From positions 28,155,721 to 28,219,720 of the forward strand of contig CM055063.1 of assembly GCA_029204045.2 (NCBI GenBank): DNA of 64,000 bases, written 5' to 3'. The notes below the pieces were generated by a model. That model was given only the letters and a program-made list of their open reading frames with translations. It had not been told where the DNA came from and ran no database searches. Position numbers and translations under genes: made by a program. The stretch's first letter is position 1, and each line of letters starts with the position of its first letter. The stretch comes from Tillandsia leiboldiana (lineage: Eukaryota; Streptophyta; Magnoliopsida; Poales; Bromeliaceae). Shown piece by piece: positions 21,837 through 33,006 of the stretch.

Positions 21837-24131
21837 CTCTAATCTGTCACGCCCCGGAGTCGAAACTACGACCCGGCTCGCCAACAGATCCGCCATCCGT
21901 ACGGAAAACTGCCGCACAGACGAAGCGTCAACCCTGCAAGTCAGATCTATAGCTAAACAAATATGTATCAGAGCTGAAACTAAAACCAGTAGCTACAGAA
22001 ATTCACTGAACATCTGATATAAATAAAATAAACCTCGTTACAACAACTCTCGGCTGTCAAATAAATACAAAAGCCTCACCAATCTCTCAGACTGTCCAGT
22101 ACAAAAGTGAAAACATAAAATATAGGGTACATCTTCCTCTGACTCTCAAAACTGGTAAGAAACTACTCAGCCACGTCCTCACCTCGATCAGCTGTCTCCG
22201 CGCCAACCAAGCCGGAACAGCTACCTCAGGAACCTGTCACCGCAGCGGGTGTGAGATCTACTGCAGAAGGTAGATCTCAGTGGGTACCGTCACCAATATC
22301 GACGGTATGCCCACTAAGTCTACTGGAGGCAAACAGATAGGTATGCAGATAGATATATAATGAAAGCAGGAAATGAGCTACAGCTAATATGTCACCACAT
22401 CATACCCAAAGAAACCTCTACTATGAACCTGCTATGCATACGCTCTCACTACTAGATGCCTCAAGTATCATGCTCAAAGGAAAACTCATATAAGAGCAAG
22501 CTATGCACCACTCGCACACGAGGTGCTCCCAAAACCCAAATCTCAATGACTGCCCAAAACTGGCTGAGTCAAGCCCGCGCCTGTGGTCTAGGAACGCTCC
22601 TGCCCACTCCACGTGGGGCGTCCTACTGACTACTATGGACGCACTTGCCCACTCTACGTGGGGCGTCCTAAACTGACTACTAGGAACGCTCCGGCCCACC
22701 CCCGTGGGGCGTCCTACTGACTACTAGGAACGCACCTGCCCACCCCCGTGGGACGCCCTAGTCTGTCTATCTCAATCATCCTCACGCATCCGGAGTGTAA
22801 CTCGAGGGGAGCGACCCCACCGAGCTCAAGTATCTCGCCAGTCTCAACTGTCTCATAAGCGGCACATGCAGGCTATGATCCTCGATCAATCAGATCGGAA
22901 CTCAATACCCAGATGACACATCTCAGTCGGGAACAAGCCACGACTCGATCAGGGAATGCCCAAACCCCATCATAGCTATGTTGGAGAACCCTCGACGACT
23001 CAATCTGGTAATGCACATCCCATGGCTAAGTCGGGAAACCTCCACGACTCAATCTGCCAGAGCCCAAACTCTCTAAGCCAAGTCAGAGAACCATCTCCAC
23101 TACCAAATCAAAGATACAAACCCATGATCTAGCATAATCCCACAAGGGATCTCAACTCACCTGACGCTAGAAACTCATCCGACAGAGCTCTAAAAATCCA
23201 CTCGGCCCCCGGCACGAGAACATAAGCATCCTGAACCACTCCTTTTCTCTGGAAGCTCACAATAATCCCAAACTATTTTAAAAACTCAGTTTTCATTAAA
23301 ACCGGTCCGCCGATTTTTAAAACAGTTCAGATGGCAATCTAATGCCAACTAATCGTGCAGTCTAGTGTCAAATTATCCCTAGATCATGCTAAAAAATACA
23401 TGGGGCTCATTAATGTCTTTCTATAGTTTTCTAGGCAATTATCAGATTTACCAACTAGATAAATATTAAGCTAAACATGATCAACAGGCATACAATAGCT
23501 TTAGAAGGCATTCCATACATCTTGAAGAATTTCCAACCCACCTGGAACGCTTTCCGCAGGCAAACGCTGAAGTCAGAGAAGCGCCGCATCTCTCACTGTC
23601 AGAATCTGCCGGAAACACCCAAAACTGGGCCGCGCGCGCGCGCAGATTGCCGCCATCCTCGGAAAAATTCCCGGAAGCTCGAACCGTCCTCTTGAGTCCT
23701 CTACAAATCTCCTGCGCACCTCGGCTCCCTCTCAGCCAAACCAGCATGCGCAAGTACACGCATGCATGCATCCTCGGCCCCGCGCAGTAACAATCCACAC
23801 CGACAGCTCAACAGCACAAAGGAGAAGAAATACAACCAATATCCAACTCAAAAATCTCATTCTAAATCCAAAGAATAATTCCAAGGTTCCAACTACAAAA
23901 TCTGCCAACATACCTCGTACGTTGCTCGACGCGCGCGCGGCTCCACACAAGACCATGAAGCAGGAAACCCAAGTTGCCAACATCACCATGCTTTCTTCAT
24001 TTTTTTCCTTCTCCTTCTTCTCTTTCTTTTCCATGCTTTCTTCTCTCTTTTCTTTTCTTTCTTTCTTTTCCTCTCTCTGTATCCAGGGAAGAAGAGAGGA
24101 GTCCATATATATAGAGAAGAGGAGTTCACAG

Positions 24132-24389
24132 GGTCAATTGGAGGGTTATAAACATGAAAAGACCGAATTGCCCTTGGTAAAACCACCAAAACGTACTCAG
24201 CAAGATGGGGTACCGGTACCCTCCTTGGTGTACCGGTACCCAACTCCCCGTTCCGGAATAGGTCAATTGGAGGGTTATAAACATGAAAAGACCGAATTGC
24301 CCTTGGTAAAACCACCAAAACGTAATCAGCAAGATGGGGTACCGGTACCCTCCTTGGTGTACCGGTACCCAACTCCCTGTTCCGGAATC
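24132..24389 (-). repeat. 129-bp tandem duplication in U3
   Basis: Two head-to-tail copies start GGTCAATTGGAGGG at 24132 and 24261. Each carries three palindromes. The cognate 3' LTR has only one copy, so the duplication arose after insertion. Confidence 0.88.
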
Positions 24390-24408
24390 CCCATTTGGGT
24401 TCCGGAAC
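24210..24408 (-). repeat. Duplicated 20-bp-phased palindrome array
   Basis: Palindromes start at 24210, 24230 and 24250, and again at 24339, 24359, 24379 and 24399. All steps within each block are 20. Confidence 0.9.
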
Positions 24409-24705
24409 ACCAAGCCAACCGCAAGGAAAAAGGCTCCAGCCGCAGCATGCGCGGCGCCCAAGCGCCCGCCGCGCAGCGCCTTGGCCCACGGGGCCCGCTG
24501 CGCGCGCCTCAGCCTGCTGCGCGGCACCCCTAAAAATTGGACCGCAGCCTTCTCTCACACACACACACACACAACACTAACATCCTCCAAAACCCAATCA
24601 ACTCCAAAACCATCAATAAAATCCTAAAAAACCCCAAGCTTCAAAAAAACGGAACTGCTACACCTCATACAAGTTCTTCGCGCACGCTCCGCTCGGCTCC
24701 ACGCG

Positions 24706-26828
24706 GAGATAGGTTGAGAGGGAAGGATTGTGCAGCTTGGTTATCTGTTGTTTGGAGTCAAGTGGAGCCGCGCGCATCGAGCAATTTACAAGGTGAGTTA
24801 TCAGATTTTGTAGTTGGATTCTTGAATTTAATTATGGGTATAGAATGAGATTTTGAATGGGAATTGGATGTTTCTTGCTCTTCTCCATTTTGCACATGTG
24901 CTGAGAGCTCGGGCTTTTACTGCGCGGAGCCGTGTCATGCTTGCGCGTGTGCTGTGAGAGGGCAGCGAGAGGATTGTTCGAGCTTCCGTGGATATTTTCC
25001 GAGGATCGCGACAGCGCGCGCGCGCGTGGCGCGTTTTTCGAGCGTTCCGGCAGACTTTGACAGTGAGCGGTGCGGCGCTTCACCGACTTTAGCGTTTGCC
25101 TGCGGAATGCATTTGAGGTGGGTTGGAATTTCTTCAAGATGAATGGAATGCCTTATAAAGCTATTGTATGCATGTTGATCTTGTTTAGCTTAATATTTAT
25201 ATAACTGGAAAATCTGATAACTGCCTAGGAAACTATAGGAAGACAATTATGAGCCCCAGGTATTTTTAGCATGATCTAGGGATGATTTGACACTAGACTG
25301 TGTGGTTAGTTGGCATTAGATTGGCATCTGAACCGTTTTAAAAATCGGCGGACCAGTTTTAAGGAAAACTGAGTCTTAAATATAGTTTGGAATTATTGTG
25401 AGCTTGCAGAGAGTTTGAGTAGGTTCAGGATGCATATGTTCTCGTGCCGTGGGGCCGAGTAGATTTTTAGAGCTCTGTGGGATGAGTTTCTAGTGTCAGG
25501 TGAGTTGAGATCCCTGGTGAGATTATTCTAGATCATGGGTTGGTATATTCTGATTTGGTAGTGGAGATGGTTCTCCGTCTTGATTTTGAGAGGTTGGGCT
25601 CTGGCAGATTGAGTCGTGGAGGTTTCCCAACTTAGCCATGGAATGTGCATTATCAGATTGAGTCGTCGAGGGTTCTCCGATATAGCTATAAGAGGGTTTG
25701 GCATTCCCCGATCCAGTCGGGGAGGGTTCCCGGCAGTGTTGTGCTATCTGGGTTTTGGGTATCCGCTCTGTTTGATCGTGGATCATAGCCTGCATGTGCC
25801 ATTTATGAGACAGTTGAGACTGACTACATACTAGAGCTCGGTGGGGTCGCTCCCCTCGAGTACGCTCCGAATGCGTGATGATGATTGAGATAGACAAACT
25901 AGGACGCCCCACGGGGGTGGGCAAGAGCGTTCTTAGTAGTCAGTAGGACGGCCCACTGGGGTGGGCAGGTGCGTTCCAGGTAGCCAGCTTAGGACGCTCC
26001 ACGAGGAGTGGGCAGGTGCGTTCATAGTAGTCAGTAGGATGCCCCACGTGGAGTGGGCAGGCGCGTTCCTAGACGACAGGCGCGGGCGTGACTGAGCCAG
26101 TTTTGGGTCAATCATTGAGATTTGGGATTTGAGGGCACCTCGTGTGCGAGTTTTGCATAGCTTGCTCTTAGATGAGTTTTCCTTTGAGCATGATACTTGA
26201 GGCATTTAGTAGTGAGGGCGTATGCATAGCAGGATCATAGTAGAGATTTCCTTGAGCATGTTGTTTTGGCATATAGTGTAGCTCATTTCCTGCTTTCATT
26301 TATATATCTATCTGCATAACTATCTTTTGTGTCTCCAGTAGACATACCGTGGATATTGGTGACGGTACCCACTGGGATCTACCTTCTGCAGTAGATCTCA
26401 CACCCGTTGCGGTGACAGGTTCCTGAGGTAGCTGTTCCGGTTTGGTTCGCGCGGAGACAGCTGATCGAGGTGAGGACATGGCTGAGTAGTTCCTTACCAG
26501 TATTGAGAGTCAGTGGTAGATGTGTACCCTGTATTGTTTTTTTTATGTTTCCACTTTTGTACTGGACAGTCTGAGAGATTGGTGAGGCTTGTGTCTTTTC
26601 ACTTGAGAGACTGTGTATTTTGAGGATTTGTGTATTAGTGGAGATTACATTATATCAGATGTTCAGTGGATTTCTATAGCTTTGGTTATAGTGTTATTTT
26701 AGCTCTGATACATGTTTTAGCTATAGATCTGACTTGCAGGGTAGACTCTTCGTCTGTGCGGCAGTTTCCGTACAGATGGCGGATCTGTTGGTGAGCCCGG
26801 GTCTCAGTTTCGACCCCGGGGCGTGACT
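24706..26828 (+). repeat. LTR-A, 5' LTR of plus-strand element E1 (U3 missing)
   Basis: It begins inside the purine-rich leader, at a junction with the oppositely oriented LTR, and ends GGGGCGTGACT at 26828, directly before a primer site. It closely resembles 42030-44207, its 3' partner. It keeps the donor-like AAG|GTGAGTT (24792-24793), four G-box units (about 25898-26072), and the hairpin with one G-U pair (about 26377). Without U3 it cannot drive transcription by the usual LTR promoter. Confidence 0.88.
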
Positions 26829-26836
26829 GATTAGGG

Positions 26837-26849
26837 TGGTATCAGAGCC
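26837..26849 (+). promoter_or_regulatory. Primer binding site of E1 (initiator tRNA-Met)
   Basis: TGGTATCAGAGCC, eight bases after the LTR end, is identical to the minus-element site and complementary to initiator tRNA-Met over 12 bases. Confidence 0.93.
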
Positions 26850-27833
26850 TAGGAATATAGGTCGTTGTGGACTTAGTGACCCTAGGCTTTTCGTTGGACA
26901 GTAGGATGACTGTCGTGAGAGACGAGACTTTAGCGAGAGTCCTGATTGAGTTTTTACCTCCCCCGAGGGATTGGGGTGAGTGATTTTACATGTTTATTCT
27001 CTAAAGTGATTATGTTGGCTGTAGACAACATAATGCTTTAGAATGGTTAACATGTATTAGACTTTCGCTTGATTGGGTCGAGAGTGTTTGAGGTTTGGTT
27101 GGTCGTGACTGTTGTCCTTGTTGCCTCCGAGACGCCGTGCAGCGGAGAGGGCGTGTTTTGACCTTGGATGGGAAGCCCGACCAGCGGGAGGCTGAATGGA
27201 CAGAGTTGAGTGAGGTCTGTGAGTTTCGGGCCAGGTAGCCCAGATGTTTGAGGCGACGCGGCTCCAGGAAGAGAACATGGAGCGCGTGGTGCGCATGTTT
27301 GAGCAGAGAGCATTTCCCGAGGTATCACCAGTAGTACCTCCGGCCGCGACATCGTCAACTTCAACCTAGATCGCACGGTGGATAGTGCAGCGAGAGGTTG
27401 CTGATCGGTTGTTGGATATCAGCCAGATCCCTTCCCCCTTTAGATTTTGGGGTAGAGTTTGGAGCCTTGGGGGGAGCTGGGAACTGGATTGCTGCAATGG
27501 AAAAGTTGCTCGAGGACTTGTTCATCCAGGGAGCATCAGGTGCACTTGGTTGCACACCTTTGGACAGGGACGCCGAGAGGTGTGGCGTCGAGTTCGTCCT
27601 GATGGACCATCGCGAGCGTAGTTGAGGATTTGGAGCGAGTTGCTATGATTGTTGAGCAGAGTACCCTATGTCGCCCAGGATGAGACCCAGGAGATTCATC
27701 ATGTTTGAGAGGGGACTGCTTCGAGACATCTATCACCTTGTGCATTCTCGGCGAGCGCCGACTCTAGATGCGGCGATTGTGCATGCTCGATGGATTGGCC
27801 GAGGACCTGTGATTATGTCCGAGAGGGACGGAG
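26850..27833 (+). pseudogene. gag: E1 leader and gag capsid region
   Basis: The first ~210 bases are untranslated leader. From about 27060 gag-like strips appear: an alpha-helical stretch (LQEENMERVVRMFEQ, about 27265-27310), then the retrotransposon-gag core NWIAAMEKLLEDLF (about 27484-27525), EFVLMDHRER (about 27590-27622), FIMFERGLLRDIYHLVH-like residues (about 27700-27745) and HARWIGRGPVIMSERDGV (about 27783-27833). Frames change several times. The block is interrupted at 27833 by a solo LTR and resumes at 30784. E2 has lost 448 bases of this region. Confidence 0.75.
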
Positions 27834-28429
27834 TGTAGAGTACCGGGACTTCGTTTAGCGCACCGACCTCGCGAGATGGCGTGGTGCGGAGAGATCGCCT
27901 TGAGCGCGTTCCATTTGGGGTTTACAGATGAGTTCTGACTGTTTCGAATCGACGCAGGATCTTTGGGAAGAAAAGTGAGTTAGCAGCGTCGAACTTGGAA
28001 GCCCAGTTCGAATCAGTGATTTCGAGGCATTTGTACTTGTAGAGTACTTGTCGAGTACTGGATTGGATAGAGAACCGACTCCGCGGTTGTGCACAGGAAA
28101 TTTGGAAAGTGTTGGAACACGTGTATTTTCGAGTTACAGCGGAGGTCGGGAGGTTTTGGGTTGATATGGAGGCCCGATGGCGAAAAGTGAGTTAGAGTTG
28201 GCAAGTTTAGAATTGATTGATTCTTGTGATTGATGGTAACCCGCTTTGGAGCTGAGAAAAGAATCCGAGTGAGGATTTTCTTGTGAGAGCACCGGATGGT
28301 TGGATTGAGCACACCGACTCCATGGTTGAGCTTTCTGAGTGGGAAAAGCTTTGGTCATGTGTACTTTATGTTTATAGCGGGGTTCAGGAGATTTCGGAGT
28401 GGTGTGGAAGCTCCCGGGGCAATAAGTGA

Positions 28430-28559
28430 GTTCCGGAACTGGGGTTTTAGTGCCGGAACTAGAGGGCCAGTTCTGGAACTAGAGGGCCAGTTCCGGATCC
28501 AACCTTGTGTTCCGAAACCAACTGAGTTAGTACCGGTACCCAATTAGTGGTACCGGTAC
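28430..28559 (+). repeat. 20-bp-phased palindrome array, seven units
   Basis: Units start at 28430, 28450, 28470, 28490 and 28509 (GTTCCGGAAC type, four of them with one changed base), then 28530 and 28550 (GTACCGGTAC). Steps are 20, 20, 20, 19, 21 and 20. Confidence 0.92.
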
Positions 28560-28648
28560 TCAGCCTCCCTGGATGCCTTAATTAAGCAGGTTTAAGGGTT
28601 TTAAGCAGTGGCTTTATGGTCTTTTCCCTCCCCAAGCACACCACCCTC

Positions 28649-28655
28649 TATAAAG
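28649..28655 (+). promoter_or_regulatory. TATA box of solo LTR-A
   Basis: TATAAAG, about 90 bp after the last palindrome and about 30 bp before the GA-rich leader. Confidence 0.7.
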
Positions 28656-30783
28656 AGCCCTCCAACCTGCTTCCTCTCCACGACAGAAAAGAGAGAAAAG
28701 AAAGAAGGAAAAGAGAGTAAGCAAGGAAAGGAAAAGAGAAGAAGAAAAGGGAGTGAGAGAGAGGTTGGGAGGGAAGTGTTGTGGTTTTCCTGCTGCTTGG
28801 AGTTGGACGGAGCCGCGCGCGCGTCGGCCGTTTGTGAGGTAAGTCGGCTGATTCTTCGAGTTGGAACCTTGAGATTTTGAGCGGATTCTTGGATGTGACT
28901 CTCCTCTTTTGTGCTGCCGGCTGAGGAGTGGATTTTCTTGGCGCGGAGCCGAGGTGTCACGCACGAGCTGTGAGCCGGCCTTGGAGAGGTCTGGAGTGCG
29001 CACAGATTTTTGTAGAAGACTCGAGATGGTTGTTCGAGCATCCGAGATTATTTCCGAGGATCGCCTGCGGAATGCATTTGTGGGTTGGAATTTCTCTAAA
29101 ATGTATGGAATGCTTTCTAAAGCTATTGTATGCATGTTGATCATGTCTAGCTTAATTTTATATAGCTGGCGAATCTGATAATTGCCTAGAGAACTATAGG
29201 AAGACATTTATGAGCCCCAGGTATTTTTAGCATGATCTAGGGATGATTTGAGACTAGACTGCATGGTTAGTTGATATTAGATTGGCATCTGAACCGTTTT
29301 AAAAATCGGCGGATCGATTTTAAATGAAAACTGAGATTTAAAAATAGGTTGGAATTATTGTGAGCTTCCAGAGAGATTGGGGAGGTTCATGATGCTTATG
29401 TTCTCGTGCCGGGGGGCCGAGTGGATTTTTAGCGCTCTGTGGGATGAGTTTCTAGTGTCAGGTGAGTTGAGATCCCTGGTGGGATTATTCTAGATCGTGG
29501 GTTGGTATATTCTAATTTGGTAGTGGAGATGGTTCTCCGACTTGGTTTTGAGAGGTTGGGCTCTGGCAGATTGAGTCGTGGAGGTTTCCCGACTTAGCCA
29601 TGGGATGTGCATTATCAGATTGAGTCGTCGAGGGTTCTCCACATAGCTATGAGAGGGTTTGGCATTCCCTGATCCAGTCGTGGAGGGTTCCCGACTGTGT
29701 TGTGCTATCTGGATTTTGGGTATCCGATCTGTTTGATCGTGGATCATAGCCTGCATGTGCCATTTATGAGACAGTTGGGACTGACTATATACTAGAGCTC
29801 GGTGGGGTCGCTCCCCTCGAGTACGCTCCGGATGTGTGATGATGATTGAGATAGACAGACTAGGACGTCCCTCGGGGGTGGGCAGGAGCGTTCCTAGTGG
29901 TCAGTTTACGACGCCCAAAGGGGGTGGGCAGGTGCGTTCATAGCAGTCAGTTTAGGACGCCCCACGTGGAGTGGGCAGGTGCGTCCATAGTAGTCAGTAG
30001 GACGCCCCACGTGGAGTGGGCAGGAGCGTTCCTAGACGACAGGCGCAGGCTTGACTGAGCCAGTTTTGGGCCAGTCTTTGAGATTTGGGTTTTGGGAGCA
30101 CTTCGTGTGCGAGTGGTGCATAGTTTGCTCTTAGATGAGTTTTCCTTTGAGGATGATACTTGAGGCATTTAGTAGTGAGGGTGTATGCATAGCAGGATCA
30201 TAGTAGACATTTCCTTGAGCATGTGGTTATGGCATATAGTTGTCCCTCTTTTCCTGCTTTCATTTATATATCTATCTGCATACCTATCTTTTGTGCCTCC
30301 AGTAGACTTAGTGGGCATACCGTGGATATTGGTGACGGTACCCACTGAGATCTACCTTCTGCAGTAGATCTCACAGCCGCTGCGGTGACAGGTTTCTGAG
30401 GTAGCTGTTCCGGCTCGGTTCGCGCGGAGACGGCTGATCGAGGTAAGGACGTGGTTGTTTAGTTCCTTACCGTATTGAGAGTCAGAGGTAAATGTACCCT
30501 GTATTTTATGTTTCTACTTTTGTACTGGAAAGTCTGAGAGATTGGTGTGGCTTTTATATTTATTTGACAGTTGAGAGATGTTGTTTTGAGGATGATTTTA
30601 GTAATATCAGATGTTCAGTGGTTTATGTAGCTATTGGTTTGGTTTGGTTTGGTTTTCAGCTCTAATACATGTTAGCTATAGATCTGACTTGCAGGGTAGA
30701 CGCTTCGTATGTGCGGCAGTTTCCGTACAGATGGCGGATCTGTTGGCGAGCCCGGGTCGCAGTTTCGACCCCGGGGCGTGACA

Positions 30784-31784
30784 CGGAGAGTGAGGGACTA
30801 GCTCCAGAGAGAGACGTCCAGCATCGTCGGACCTGGGATAGTCGAGTGGATCGAGGTTGCCATGATTCCAGTCACATGATCATGAGCCTCAGAGGAGACA
30901 GAGACCGGAGGGCCGCATTCATCGCTAGGATGACTGTGTCTTTTGCGGTGGGCCGCATTCATCGCCAAAGAGTGACTTCAGGAAAGGGCGATGCTTTTCA
31001 TGCGGATAGTTAGGACATTTTCAGGCAGAGTGTCCCAAAGTGGTGCTCTTAGTTTTGCCTCTTGCGACGGCACCCCACTACCCCCTTCAGGATGTAGAGG
31101 TTCATCCGACTTACCGGTAGGCTGATAGAGCCGTAACGCCGAGACAGATAGAGCGTTGGCCACCAGCATCTAGTGGATGAGATTGTGTAGCCGGTTGAGG
31201 ACGCCAGGATAGTGGATCGCGTCTTACCGCGTGTGTGTGTTTCAGTAGAGCAGGGGTAGCTTCGTGTGGGCCAGAGATGGGATTGTTGGCTTGTGCACGT
31301 GAGGATCAGGTTCCAGATCACGTATAGCACATAGATGAGTGTTGCCAGTCCCGCCCAGTGCAGTAGGACCTTGGATTTGATCCTAGAGTTGTTAGTCCTA
31401 CATTAGCTCCGAGGTGTTGGTATGAGGTTGGATAGGGATTGAATATCCCAATTTTATGCGATCATGGATTGTCGAGAGAGGACAATGACCCTCAGTGGAC
31501 CAGGCCAAGAGGAGTGTGTTTATAGAGGATGCTAGAGTACGACAGAGGTTGAGTCGTGGTCGTATCGCTTCGTTGGTGACTGTCGAGGAGGTGCCTACGG
31601 CGGCACCGGGACTAAGGAATATTATATCGCCGTGTGATCTCGAGTGAGAGTCTACTATATCTGATTTTGAAGCCGCCGTTTAGTGAGATTTAGATCGAGG
31701 CAGTGATTGACGTGGTTTTGGAAACCGCGCCGACTTCGGCAGCACCTCTTGGAGTATCACCCGTGAGACAGTGAGAGAGCTGTT
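30784..31784 (+). pseudogene. pol: E1 gag knuckle, protease and linker remnant
   Basis: After the target-site copy, strips in order are: gag linker; CVFCGGPHSSP then KSDFRKGRCFSC-G-stop-LGHFQAEC (about 30930-31020, TAG at 31007-31009); protease entry with GIVGLCT and a TAG at 31325-31327 before HIDECC; a protease end strip (FMRSWIVERTMT, about 31455-31490) followed by GPGQEE; and the linker to RT with EVPTAAPGLRN. The catalytic protease motif is not readable. The piece is interrupted at 31784 by a second solo LTR and resumes at 35347. Both nonsense codons are shared with independent copies in this window. Confidence 0.75.
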
Positions 31785-32829
31785 TGTAGAGTACCGGGAC
31801 TTTGTAGAGTGTACCGACCTCGCAAGATGGAGTGGTGCGGAGAAATCGCCTCGGACGTGTTCCATATTTGTTTGCAGATGATTTCGGGTTGATTCGGATC
31901 GACGCGGAAGCCCCAGCTTGAATCGGAGTTTTCCGGGCTTTGTGCGCCGTTAGAGGACTGGGTTGTTAGAGCCGCGACTCCACTGTGGTTTGCAGAAAAT
32001 TGGGAAAGGTTTGGAACAGGAGTATTTTCTGTTTACAGATGAGTTCGGGAGGTTTCGGACTGGTGCGGAGACTCCGAAGGCGAAAAGTGAGTTGGAATCG
32101 GCAGTTATGGGAGCCGGCTTTTGGATTGAGCACATTGACTCTACGGTTGAGCTTTTTGAGTGGGGAAAACTCTGGACATGTGTATTTTTAGATTACAGCG
32201 GAGTTCGGGAAGTTCCGGATTGATGCGGAGGCCCCGAGGGCAAAAAGTGAGTTGAAGTTGGCTTAAAATGGATTAATTAATTAATTAATTAAATTAGTTA
32301 ATTAGCCTGAGAGAAGGAATTAGAGATAAATCAGAAGATGTGAGAGAGGGAGTTGGTTTAGTTGATGTTGGTGTTGGAGAGAGTGCTTTGAGTTGCTTGT
32401 TCACTATGCACCATGCACCATGCACCAAGCACCTCAAATTAGCACTAATTAGCACCATGCCATGTCATCACCTTCTCCAAAATCGAAACAGAGGAATTTT
32501 CCTCAAACAGAGGAATGAGAAGATTGGGAAGGATGAGAAGAAGAAGAATTGAGGTGTGGAAAAAGAGGATTCTGATCGTCTTGACAGCGCGGATCAATTG
32601 CTAGTAGCCGCGTGGTGCCGAGCGAAGCAAGCGTGCGTCGAACCTCTTGGAAGGTGCTTTGTAGTTTTTAGTGAGAGAGAGAGAAAGCTTGGTTTGACCT
32701 TGGTGATGGTGTTGGAGGTGTGGGTGTGTGTGTGTGTGGGTTGGTCGCTGCCCATGAGTGGTGGAGAGGCGCGCGCAGCGGGCGCCGCGCGGCGGGCGCG
32801 TGGGCGCCGCGCAGCAGTTTGGGGTTTGT

Positions 32830-32900
32830 GTTCCGGAACATTAGCTTAGTTCCGGAACCTTTGTAACTTGGTACTGGTACCCCACTATGGGTACCGGTAC
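32830..32900 (+). repeat. Palindrome array, four units
   Basis: GTTCCGGAAC at 32830 and 32849, GTACTGGTAC at 32871 and GTACCGGTAC at 32891; steps 19, 22 and 20. Confidence 0.88.
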
Positions 32901-32999
32901 CCAATGTTACTTGTAGCCCGGTTTGAGCTGGGGATGGTTTAGTGAAGGGCTCTTTGGTAAATTCACCTCCCATTGTGCTTTGCCCACTCCTCCTCCTCC

Positions 33000-33006
33000 T
33001 ATATAG
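33000..33006 (+). promoter_or_regulatory. TATA box of solo LTR-A
   Basis: TATATAG in CTCCTATATAGGAGC, followed by the GA-rich leader (33035-33120). Confidence 0.68.

Larger units (their letters stand above)
21845..24705 (-). repeat. LTR-A, 5' LTR of the minus-strand element (U3 truncated)
   Basis: It begins TGTCACGCCCCGG at 21845 next to the primer site and closely matches 11954-14665. The last ~640 bases of U3 are missing: at 24705 the sequence switches to a plus-strand LTR-A. It has four G-box units, donor-like GAG|GTATGT (23913-23912), a TATA equivalent near 24105-24115, and a U3 segment duplicated in tandem (24132-24389). Confidence 0.88.
27834..30783 (+). repeat. Solo LTR-A (2950 bp) in E1 gag, TSD CGGAG
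   Basis: TGTAGAGTACCGGG starts at 27834 and GGGGCGTGACA ends at 30783. CGGAG is present at 27829-27833 and 30784-30788. U3 holds three tandem units (acag-starts near 27921, 28134 and 28371), a seven-unit palindrome array, TATA at 28649 and a GA-rich leader. Donor-like GAG|GTAAGTC is at 28838-28839, followed by four G-box units (about 29862-30040) and the candidate intron 30443-30694. Confidence 0.95.

Noticed and set aside
26837..26849. TGGTATCAGAGCC as part of a tRNA gene
   Set aside because: No cloverleaf or A/B boxes surround it. Its place eight bases after an LTR end makes it a primer binding site.
28430..28559. Palindromic repeats with variable spacers resembling a tiny CRISPR array
   Set aside because: The repeats are 10 bp with 10-bp spacers, sit in retrotransposon promoters of a plant genome, and no cas-like gene exists nearby.
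32273..32292. TTAA repeats as a transposon target or terminal inverted repeat
   Set aside because: They are simple TTAATTAA tracts at a fixed place in several LTR-A U3 regions, with no element between them.
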